64,000 nucleotides of DNA, taken from Certhia americana. Lineage: Eukaryota; Chordata; Aves; Passeriformes; Certhiidae. A program made the translations under genes and the position numbers. This document shows, one piece after another, positions 27,601-39,600 of this stretch (within the stretch, counting starts at the first letter, position 1; each line of letters starts with the position of its first letter). Where the stretch lies: positions 93,233,568-93,297,567 of the forward strand of contig CM031858.1 in NCBI GenBank assembly GCA_018697195.1, read 5' to 3'. The notes beneath the pieces were generated by a model that worked only from the letters and a program-made list of their open reading frames with translations, did no database searches and was not told where the DNA came from.

Positions 27601-30600
27601 GAAAAAAGGGCAAAGATCTGTATATTCCTTTGGAGACAGATGGGTTTACAGCTCCTTGGGACACAGCTTATGTATGAATAATAATTACATTGGCCCTTGA
27701 AAGCCCAGAGCTGGATAGATGGGCCACCCTACGAGACCCTGTAGTTGTGTGCAGCAGAAACAGGCCCTGCTCTGAAGGACTTTGTGTTTTAAAAAATAAA
27801 AGGGTGGGAGCAAAGCAGGAAGGGAGAGAAATTTATGTCCACTCTGCAGAAAAGGAATTGCTGCAGCTGATTGCCAATGATATAACAGAAAGTTGGCTGT
27901 CAGGAAAAAAAATGGATAGGCCACATTTATCCTAAACAGTGGCGATGGTGGCAGAATTCAGTGGCAGTGGAACTCTGCACTCCAGCTGCTCCTCATTCCA
28001 TGTGGGAAAGGAGAGAGAGGAAGCAAAGGGTTGTCATTACCCTGGGCCTTGACATCAAACCTTTGAGTCACTTCCCCCTGTTTAATCTAGCTCTGCAAAT
28101 GCAAGGCTGAATCTTTCTTCCCACCTTGGAATTTTGTCTTCTTACTTCAGATAACTTTCTATGCAATCATTTGTGGAGTGTGTCTGATGCTATAGGATAC
28201 TGCCCATGTGGTAATTTGCTGTTATGTACAGAATTCATATCCTCTATTTTATTCCAGGATATCATAGTGTAAGATTATGTCTGTGGTAATTTCATACCCT
28301 GTTTTAGCTTTTGGGATCAGGTGTGTTTTTAAACATCCTTGATCTTTAGCTTAGAGAAAAGAATTGCAAGGAAAAAAATATTCATCTGCCATATTCTCAT
28401 TTTCTAATAATCATTAACATCCTTGATTCTTTTGGCATTGCAGCTTGGGAAAACTTTGTTCTCAGGAGCCAGATTTGCATTTCAGCTCATAGGTTTCCCT
28501 GTATATACAAAGCATCCCTTTTCCCAGATCAAATCTTATCTTCTAACATAGAGATTAAACTGCCTCTCTGGAGATACAAAGCCCTACTACAAGAAACCAT
28601 GAGAACAGAAACCAGAACTCCTGACTGTCAGCCCTGGGCTGCATTGATACCTTGCTGCTTTGGGCAGTGGAATCACAGATCTTTCTTGGGAAATTAAAGG
28701 GAAGGGAAAGGAGTTGGAGGAAATGAACCACCCACTGTCTACAAGCTTCAGATTGCTTATTCCCCAGCACCTGATCAGAGGTTAATCACTGGGGATGGAA
28801 ACCTTAATGGATCAGAATGAAAGATATTTGCTAGCAGAAATGCTACCAGAAAGATTTTTGTCTTAGCTCTAACTTCTGGGCTTTTTTTTTTTGTTTGTTT
28901 GTTTTCAAACTCTGGCAGTTGGAAAATAATTTCTGCAGCTGGCATTCCTCTCTCTTCACTGTCTTATAAATATAAAAACCAAAATATATACTCTTCTGTA
29001 ACAGAACGGTTTATCACATTCCTCTAAAGGGTCACATTTCTAGGCACACACACATCACACATATATAACATGGTATTGCAAAATATGTGGGCAGCTCCTT
29101 GTCTGCTTGCATACCAAGCTGATTTTTAGGTACAAACACAGATTTTGTGCCAAGAAACAAGGCAGTCCCTTCTGAAAACTATTTAGAAAATTGCAGTGGT
29201 AGATGTCTGCTAGTGAAATTCAAATTATACCCTTGAAAATGACATCCATAAATGAGATTTTTTTTCCCCTTCTTTTCTTGTTTTTAGATGTTTAGATGTA
29301 ATAAGTTGCTCTGAAATCCAAGTGACTGATGCTAAACCCACACCAAATACTATGTTGTTGATGAAAGCTATATTGTGATAAGCCAGGCAGAGAATTGAAA
29401 CTTTCAACCTCTCAAGTCTTTCAGAGAAGCAGCAGGAAGCCAGCAAGGCTTGCTGGGCTTTGCAGAGCAGAAAAAACAGATACCTGAATGTCCTGGGAGC
29501 AAAAGGATTTGTTAGGAGGAAGAGAGGGAAGGAGGACGTGAATGAGCTGGACATCTGGCTGAGACTGAACATATTCGGAAGAATGATACAACTCACCTAT
29601 ATTTGAAGGGGTTTAGAGCTCAGCCTGATTTGGTGTAAAGTTGAGCTCTTTTCTCAAGGGAAACAGTTCAACTCTCAGCAAAACTATTTGAAATGCATTC
29701 ACAGCTAATATCCAGTGCAAAGAACTGTTAGCAGCAGTGTGTGCTAACTCCCCTCAGGGATCTCTGACACACCTTTTATAAGGGCTTTTATGGCCCTGCA
29801 GACCTTAACCCCAAAGGACATTTTAGGCTGTACTCTGATATAAACAACATCAATTCTATCTTTTCTTACCATAGTATCAGTATATTCTTCCAGCTTTACT
29901 TCAGCAACCATCTTGTTATGCTGCAAAAAGAGATCACGCAGGAAATCCTGTAGCATGAAAAGAGAAATTTTACTCTCTAAAGTCAAGAAATAGCAGTAGG
30001 AAATTCAATTCAGTATAACACTAGGAAATTCAGCAGGGCTACACAAACCTAGTTTAACATTCCTAGTTAGTACTAGTGTCTTCAGTTTGACAAAATTCAA
30101 CTTTTTTTTAGCGGGAACATTTTTTTTTTAATATATTAGAAAGCAACTAAATTTCCCTAGAATAGGCATGCTGGAGTGAGTCCTAATAGACTCATGCAAG
30201 AGGCAAAAGACAACATAAGCCCTGCAATGCTTGCTAATTGGCCTCAAATCAAAATATTTGACATTCAGTAAAACACTCAAGCCTCCTCTTACGTCTTTGC
30301 TGGGACACAGGCTGAAGCCACACACTGAGGCTTCAACACATGATGTGTAGCCCAGCGGTGGACTTTTGTGATTGCTGGCTCAAAGTGTTTGACTTATGGT
30401 TCCTGAAAAGGCTCTTGCCTCAATAGCCTAAGCTTTAATGAGAAATCAGTGTTCAGAAAACCTGCAGGTTCAGGAGGAGATTGTGAAGAAATCCCCTTAA
30501 TAAAACACAATGGCTTTGGCTCTGTTTAGCTGGGAGAAGCACATGTGCAAAGCCAAGGTGAGGCAGTGCTTGTGGGGCTTACTGGATGCCTCAAGTCACC

Positions 30601-33600
30601 AAGACAACTAGGGTCATGGAACAAAGCTAGGGGGAAGCAGGACATCAAGGGCAACAGCAAACTATCCTCCCTCCTGCAGGGACCCTGAGACCATGCCAGA
30701 AGGCCCAAGTCCTTAAACACACAATGAACAACCCAGAAATGCCACTTGTAAACCACTCAAAAAGACAGCAAATTGGTAAAGCTGATGGAAGGGCTCCCAT
30801 TGACATCAGTGACCTGTAGGTCAAGCCCAAAGCGATTTGTTAGAATAACTTACTTTGAGTTCACCAGCCGAAATAAATCCACTGCTGTCAGCATCGTAAC
30901 TGCGCCAGATCTGAATGGGGTTAGATTGATGCAAGCATAAAAATATTGCAGTTACTCATCTGCTTGGTGATAGATTGTAAAGATTTGAAGCAGAACTTCC
31001 ATAATGAGCAAGTTTTTGCATCAGCCAACATTTAATTAATTGTAGATGAAATAAAATAAACTTTTCACACAATAGCGCTTACTCACACTTGGATGCTGTA
31101 CATGCTACATGCTGCTATCACATGTTTAATGCAGACACACTGTCTATAGAAGGAAGACAATACTAAGAAACTGCTTTGCATTTCTTACCTAATTTGTACA
31201 GGCAGCTTCTTTTATTGTTCTGAGTCAAGGCCATACACAACAGGCCATTGATCTGCAGAAGCCCCCAGCTTGTATGTGAAATAAAAGTAACCTCATGGGG
31301 TCTTGGAAAAATTGAAATTCCATGTTGGGATACTCAGGGGCAGAGATCAGAGGAAGATTGGGCAAAGTTCTATGGGCTTGTTGACCCAGCTTATGGAGGT
31401 TTCCTCTCCATGCCCTAACAGTCTAATGTTTCAGGATAAAATGGTGCTTAAAATGTGCCTGCTCTGCTGTCTTGGTCTATACTGTATTGCAGGTGAGAAG
31501 CTGCAGGGGTGAATTGATGAGTGGGGACATTTTGTCTGTAATGGCATGACTGGTAGGTGGCTGAGAGCGTTTGTGAAATGTAATGAGTTCTCTGGGTACC
31601 CTTGGTCCAGTCTTAGATACCACACCTCAGTTTTGCTGGTGGGAATAATGTAAAACCTTCTCTACCTGAACAGGTCAGAACGTGTTTTGCTTCCACAATA
31701 CCCATCTATTTCCCAAGCTGTGTTTACAGAGGACAGAAGCTAGGTGTTGAAGAAGCTAGTGGTGTGCAAGGGGGAGGACGCAGTGTGGAGATACAGACCC
31801 GCATGAATTCCACGCTGTTGTCCAAGGGGGTTTCCCGTCGGAAAAGCAGTAGGAAGTTCTCATCGTCCGGCAAGATCATATTTGCAAGCTGGATAAAAAA
31901 CATTAAAAAAAATCCCCACAACAAAGTCAGACCCACACCATGAAAGTAAAGAAAAGAAAAAACTTGGATAGCTGCTGACCCAGTATGTGAAATACAGGTT
32001 TGGCATGTTTTTCCCTTGGAAATAGACTCCAGACCAAAGGATCTGGCCAATGTAATACTCTGTGAGTCACTGCCTCTGCAACCAGGCTCTTTCTTCCAGA
32101 TCTCCCAAGTCTGCCACAGGTCTTAATCACAGAAGGTTTGGGTTGGAAGGGACCTTTACAGGTCATCCAATCCAACACTCCTGCAATAGGCAGGCATATC
32201 TTCAACTAGATCAGGTTGCTCAGAGCCCAGTCCAACCTGACCTTTGATGTTTCCAGGGATGTGGCATCTACCAACTCCCTGGGTAACCCCTTCCAGTCCT
32301 TCACTACCCTCATTAAAAAAAAGTCTTCCTTAATCTACTCCTAATCTACCCCATTTCAGCTTAAAACCCCTTGTCCTATTCCTACAGACTCTACAAAAAG
32401 TCTGTTCTAATTCTCTATCCTTCTATAAAAGAAATCCTGGGCTGGGGTTGGGCAGAGATACCTCCTGGATTTGCAAGCGTCCATCTGTGGTGACATCATA
32501 GACAGACATGAATTGCTCCTTCATCCTCTGAACTTCTTCTTCTGTGATGGTGCTCTGCCATGGGGAAAACAACAAGTGCATGAAAATTGCTGAGGGTACC
32601 AAGAGACTTTCCTGGAAGAAATCTCTCCTCACTCACACATAAGCACCAGGATCATTACATCCTTACAGCTGGGGGTAATGCTTTTAAAAGCCCACAGACA
32701 CACTATTGTGGACGTATTTTTGGAAATAAGTCCTATGCATATCTTTGCAGCTACTAAGTTTTCAGCTGGAAGATCAGAGTTTGGAAACCCCAAAATATTT
32801 CAGTGACACCTGTTTCTTTAGCCAGCTGTTCCCATTATATCACTGGGGTTTGGTTTTGCTCAAATGTGTGTTACAGCAGTTTCCATCCTGCTTGTTTTCA
32901 GCTTGTACTTTTCAGGAAGATATCCTTATCCTTGAATGACATCTATGCAGTTCGTTAGATCATCAGCCTTGAAAGGTGTCAGTGGAGCTAGATTGTTGTT
33001 TATTATTGCCTGTCAGCTGATTTAAGACCTGGCACCGAGTCCTGTCAATGTTTCTGGGTTAATAGCACAGAATTTCAAGCAATTGACATTCTCTTTGTAT
33101 CTGTTCAAGCCCATAATCGATTTATACATAGTGAGGTGTTCTCCAGACTTGTCAGGTTATGTGTCTTGACAGGCATCACTGTGACAGAAATACAACACTT
33201 AGGCTCATCAGGCACAGTTTCTTTAGCAGAAACCATGAGGCCACCCACTCTGATTGGACAACACAAAATACTATTTCCTCAACATGTGAAAAGACTTCTG
33301 GGTCATATGAGTTTTGTGGCTGGACTGGGAAACTCACCTGGTTAATCTTTCCCAAGCAATTAAATCCTATATTACCCTCAGCACCCACACTGAGCAGGTT
33401 TCTCTCTCAGTCGTGTGGAAAGTGGCCCTCTCTGGGAGGGGAGGGAAGGAAAGGAGAAGGATAACCCACACTGGATTGTGGCATACCTTTGTAGAAATTT
33501 TTACAAGACAATAAATTAACTTCTTCCCAATCCCTGGATAAAAGTCCTTTAAAGTTTTTATCATCTCTACATCCAGGTGGATGTGGGACTATAGCTATTT

Positions 33601-36600
33601 CTTCCTGGGTCTTCTAACCCAGTTTCTCATTCTTTCCAGCTGCTATTGGAGCTCCATTCGGTTGTACACTCCCTTTTTTATCACTATGACACAAGACCAT
33701 GAGTGACTTTCCCAAATTTACCCAGTGCACAGCTCCATGCAGTGCAGCCCCTGGAGTGCATCCTTGCTGTGTAACATCAAGGGTGGCAGCTCCCAGTTTG
33801 GGGATGAAACACCAAGCAGTGATCCCATTGGGATGCACCCAAGGTAGTAGAACCCAGGAGTGGCTTGAGTGGGTCCCAGGGCATGGCTGCAGGATCCTCC
33901 TTTCCCATAGTGGTGTCCAGAAAGTCCTGTGGGCTTGGCTATTGAAGGCATAGCATATCATTGAACATACACTTAGGTTTTCTTTCCCCTTGGCATTATA
34001 ACTCGCCCTCATGCTATTTAAATTGCCTTCTGACAGCACCCTGACTTTGAGACACTTTCCAGGAGTTAGGTGAGCCTATCAGTTGCCAGCTTCAATAGGC
34101 TTGCAGAGTACTCTGAAATGATCCTCCTCTGAGCCCAGTAGGTTATTTCCAAAATGATAATCATAGCTGATATTTGGAAAGTGTGTTGTGCATTTCAAAC
34201 TAATCATTTGTTAAAATGCTTATTGCTCAACTTGGTGCCAGCTATTAACTACCACTTCACTGAGCTTTCTGTGGCAGGGACACGGTTACCTGCATAAAAA
34301 TAGGACAGCCTCCTTCTTCTTATAAACTGATTTAAACTATGGGATACATCAAGTAAATGCCTGAAATACTTCCAATATTTACACAGCTCCAAAAGCTTTT
34401 AGTCTGAGGGGTTACACTACAATGGATTTTTCAATTTGGACAGTCTTTCTCTCTTCATAAATATTCTACTTATGAAACATAACTGGTATTATTGCTACCA
34501 AACCCCAGCCTTTACTCACAAAGAATAAAATAATAAAACACAAACTAGCCTTCTCAAGATGCATGTTCAAGACAAAATTATTTGTATATTAAATTTTTTA
34601 CACTAAGAACAACACACCTCTCTATATGACCATTAGGTTTCAAAGGGGACCTTTTTCTTTACCAAAAAAATCCTAGAAGACTGAAAAAAAACCCCAAACA
34701 GATCGACTAAGACATTCCAAACAGAAACTAAGGTTGGGAGACCTGGTTTTTAAGACTGACCTACTGGTGGTGCAAATAAATAGCTTGCTCCACTTTCCTT
34801 TTATTCCAAAAACATTTTAAAGGCTGGAAAAATCCCATAATCTACCTGATCTTGTCCCCTTGTACAAGCAAGGACATGATTTGAAGACTCACCTCACCCC
34901 ACCAGTAAGGAAGCTGGGGCTTCATGAGAAGTTGGGAGGGGACACAGCTGACCCCAACTGACCCATAAGTTATATATACCATATGGCATGGTGCACAGCA
35001 TATAGAGCTGGGAGAAGAAGGAGAAAAGGAAGATATTTGGAGCGTGGTGTTTGTCTTCTGGAGTCAGCATGATGGAACTCTGCATTCCTGGACATGGTTG
35101 AACAACTGCCTGCCCATAGGAAGTGATGAGTGAATTCTTTGTTTTGCCTTGGCTTGTGCCCTTGGGTTTTGCTTTACCTATTAAAATATCTTTATCTCAA
35201 CCCATGAGTTTTCTCACTTTACTTTTGTGATTCCCCCTCCTATTTCACTGGGGAGTGAGTGAGTGAGTGAGTGAGTGAGTGAGTGAGTGAGTGAGTGAGT
35301 GAGTGAGTGAGTGAGTGAGTGAGTGAGTCTGCCTGCTGGGCTAAATCATGATGTAACAAATAGCACCATACAAAAATGTGCCTCTTGTCTCATAAGATGG
35401 AACAAGCAGAAATGGCTTGGCAGCAAGTAAATGTCTGCAGCTGAGCACATTTTTCTTTATCAGAAATTGTTGTCTTGATTATGTTGTCTGTCTCAAGCAT
35501 CATATCCTTAACCAGTTTCAAAGGTTTGCAAAGCCTTCCCTTTTGTGAGGGTTTAAGTGAATGCTGTTGCATCCTTTCCAGTCACTCTGTACAGAGAAGC
35601 CTTTCTCATAATTCCTTGTTTTCCCTGGTTCATGCACCTCTCTGAGTTTGTGGATGATGTGTAGTTTCCAAGGGCTGCTGCATGTTCTCACTGCAGCCAG
35701 GAAAGAAATCTTTACTACTTACCATGAGGAGAAGGCTATATCATTTTTATTCTCATAAAAGAACACAGTTTAAAATATTGCTGTGACTTTGTTTACATAT
35801 TTTTCAGGGTTAACAAGTAGATTTCTTACTGCAGATGTTCTTCCATAGTGTTTTACAGAGAAAAGCTTCTGTGCTTCAAATTGCCATAACAAATGAATTT
35901 TCTGCTTTCTCGTTTCCATGTCCAGTCTGTCTTCCTTTTTGTGAAGACCTTTTAGAAATATTTTTGCATCACAAAGGTAATCTGGTTTTTAACAGTGTTT
36001 GTAATCACAGAAAGGGCAGGATCACATTTTTAAAATTTCTACAACATTTAATTTCTTTGTCAGAGCTGCTTATGATTGTTTAGAAACCTGTAATCTGTCT
36101 TTTTTGTTAATCCATTCCTTTTTTGTTGTTGCGCTCTTTGCCTTATGCTGACTAATTAAATTTTTGCTCCTTAAGGGATTCAAGTGCTTGGCAGAATTTT
36201 GCCTTGATGAAAACACAACTATGAGTCACTTGGTTTGGGGGGCAGAAAGTGAATGTATGGAACACTTGCGGAGCCTTTCGTACTTGATGAAATGGCATGT
36301 CTCATTTAATTGCTGCTGGTCAAGAAAATCCTGCAAAAAACTGATTTTTTTTTCTTCCTGACATGATTTGAGAAGCGAGTCGCTATATTTATTAGGGTAT
36401 AAAAAAGAATGAAGCTACATTTAAGTGGCTCTTATACCCTTTTCTTGAAAAAAACCTAGAGAATTTTCTGAAAATGCTGGCTCGAACATGTGTCTTCTAG
36501 TGTTTCAGCCAAATACGATAGAAAGGCCAAGGGTCCCACAGATATTGAGTTCCTACAAGATCTGTGAAAATAAATTGTGTCTGCCAAGGAGAGTTGGAAA

Positions 36601-39600
36601 ACACAATCAACAACTATTATCATGCCAAAAGCTACACAGTACAGATATGAGGCCAGCAAGACCAGATGAGAGACATCAGTAATGTACACCACTTTGACTT
36701 TGGAAGAAGAACCTTTCATTTTTGGGCCTGACATTTTTCTCATTGTAAAACCTAATCTCATGAATGACTTTGTTACCCCCATGCAGTTGTAGATTGGATT
36801 GCCTGCATAATTGTGGGATATCACCCTACATCTCCAGGGCCAATTTCTCCTTTGGGCCAATCTTGCTCATTTAACTTCAGTGCTATCATTTAAGAATTTG
36901 GCCCTGTACTTCAGTTAGGATTTTTGCTTAGGATTTATTGTACTCCTGCATGCAACAATACATGAGCACTTACCCTGTTGTCCCACATCGCGGTTTTGGT
37001 TGCTTTTTTAACTCTTATCAGCACAAATGTGGGAAAGCTTTTTTCCCTGTAGTAGACACCAGCATCCAACAAAGGCTACTGAAGCCTTCCTGGTGTCATC
37101 ATGTTTTGTGGTTAGGTTTCGGACAGGTTCTTTGTTCTGTCCTCTCTGCTAGGCTGAAAGTTGCTTGACATGCATTTGGGTGATTAAAATATATTGTGTC
37201 ATTTTCACCATGGGAATGTTACGTTTGCATTAAGGAATACCTCAAGACACTTCCATGCCTTAATGCAGAGGAACAGGATTAGGGGCTGGCCAGGATAATC
37301 AAGGCTGATGAAAGCCACACCTAAAGAAAGAACTCTATTTGGCAATTACCAGAATGATAGAATGGTTTGGGTTGAAAGGAACTTCAAAGATCATCCATTT
37401 CCAGCATCTTCCCCTAGACCAGGTTGCTCAAAAACCCATTCAATCTGAACATCTCCAGGGAGATCTGAACATCTCCACATAATCTTTGGGAAACCTGTTC
37501 CAGGGCCTCACCACCCTGACAGGAAAGAATTCCTTCCTAGTATTTAAAGAGCCAGGATTGCATGGGGGTTAGAATTCTGAAATATTCTGGATATGGATGC
37601 AAGCTGATTGCTTTCTGCTAGGGGTCTTCTTGCAGTTCACTTGCTGGTCACCACTGACCTTAGGTCTCTTGTGGTGGTAAAACACAGGGGAAGTCTGACT
37701 TGGATGGCTTTGAGGCTGGCTGATATTTTGGTCATTAAACTTTGTTTGACTAGCTGTTGCATTCCTGACCATGCTAAATTATACACATTATTTAGACAAT
37801 GCAGTGTACAAGGCAAAGATGAAGTGCAAGAGTAGCTGGAGGCTGCTTCCACTCTTTGGAAGTAAAAAGCAAAGACAAATCCTTAATGGCTGCTCAGAGC
37901 GAGCTCTAGAGGATTAACTTCAGTCCCTTCCAGTCATAACTATCCATGTGGTTTTCAGGCAGAAGAGATTTAAACAAGGTTAATACCTATCTTGTCAGAT
38001 CAAACTTATGCTTCAACAATTGTGGTCTCATACACACTTACAGTTAGGTGAAGGCAACCATCCTTTATCTGAGAGTTTTCTATCTAACTTGAGTATAATT
38101 TAAGCAAAGTGAAATACCTTTCTGAGAAAGCCCAATGGCAATGTGCATTTCTCTCCATATCTGCCCAGACATCATTTGTTTTACGGAAATTTTCACTAAT
38201 CCAACCCCCAAATTTATAGTCATTCCTCTATAAAACTCTTATCTAATTATTATGAGAATATACATACAGTTTCATTAAAATCACAGAAAAAAGCAAGCAA
38301 GGAAGATCCTTTGTGATCTTGATACAGAAAGAAAGATGTACAGTAATATAAGACAGAAATGCAGGAGCTATAGTTCATGTTCTAATAAAATTACTTCTTT
38401 GATGCTGAAAGAAACTGTCCTTTCCACTGGGCTTTCACCTCAGTATAAAAACTTCCAGAAAATGCATGGAAAGAGGTGCTGTAATGTAGGAGAAAGAGGT
38501 TTTTGAAAGAGCAGAAGAGAGCCCAGGCAGCTCACGGCAGCCATGCAGCAACAAGTTGGAAGCTGGAGGCTCAAATGGCTAGAGAGAAGTCATAGCAGTG
38601 ATAAGAGAAACAGGTGGATAATGCCAGCAGCTCAAAAATGTAATGCTGGCATGAGGATGAATTACACACACCTGTAAACTGAAGGGATTTTCTTAGGACT
38701 GGGATAGAGTAGAGTAAAGTATTCCAGTTGGAAGGGACCTACAACAACTGTCTAGTCCAATTGTCTGACCACTTTGGGGCTGGACAAAAGTTAAAGCATG
38801 TTGTTAAGTGCGTTGTCCAAATGCCTCCCACAATTGCCCACTGCTGGAGGAGAAGGGACAGGAAGCAGCATTTGGGATTTGGTTGGTTTACTACAGGTCT
38901 ACCTTTGTTGCAAAGTTCTCCCTTTCTCCCCACAATTGTTGGTGGTTCAATAAAGGACAATGAATTGGCCTTCATTGCTGGATGCTATTTCAAGTTTCTA
39001 TCCTCACTCAGATTTGTCAGGAAGAGCTGTGTCTCTCAGCTTCCCAACAGGCTCATTTTTGCATTGTTTTCCCAGCTGCTCCCATCCCCTGGCATTTAGT
39101 GTCAGCTGTGGATGCTGCAGAGTAACTGGGAAGAAAAACAGAGCTGAAAGACCACAGTGGTCATTAAGAAAAATAACAGCTTAGAGAACACAGGTTGAAA
39201 AAATATAATTATGAAGCCATTCTCTATTCAAGCAGAGACAACTTCCAGTGTTGATAACATTATTTATCACTTGTATAGCACTTCAGACACAGTCACTAAT
39301 TAATCCTTGTGACACATCTGTAAGTTGTGCCAGTGTATTGCTCTCTCCCCTTTTGACTGTGCAAGGAAACAAAGACATTAAGAACCCAAAGGTCAAGATG
39401 AGTGGTACAGCAGAGATATGTTCAGTCCCAGCTCACTGCTTTTATCACAGAGGACTCTTTCTGAAGGATGGCAAAACCAATGCAGAGGGGACCCTTTACC
39501 CCTCCTGCCTTAATCACAAGTCTGTACAATATAAATCATGTAAAAAAGAGAAAAATGGCTCAATGGTTGTTAGACAAACAACCATTGTTTGTTCATTGTT

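Noticed and set aside
33614..34039. 141-codon minus-strand open frame in SCGN intron 2
   Set aside because: It overlaps other open frames on both strands and has no known domain. Inclusion in SCGN would break a junction already in phase.
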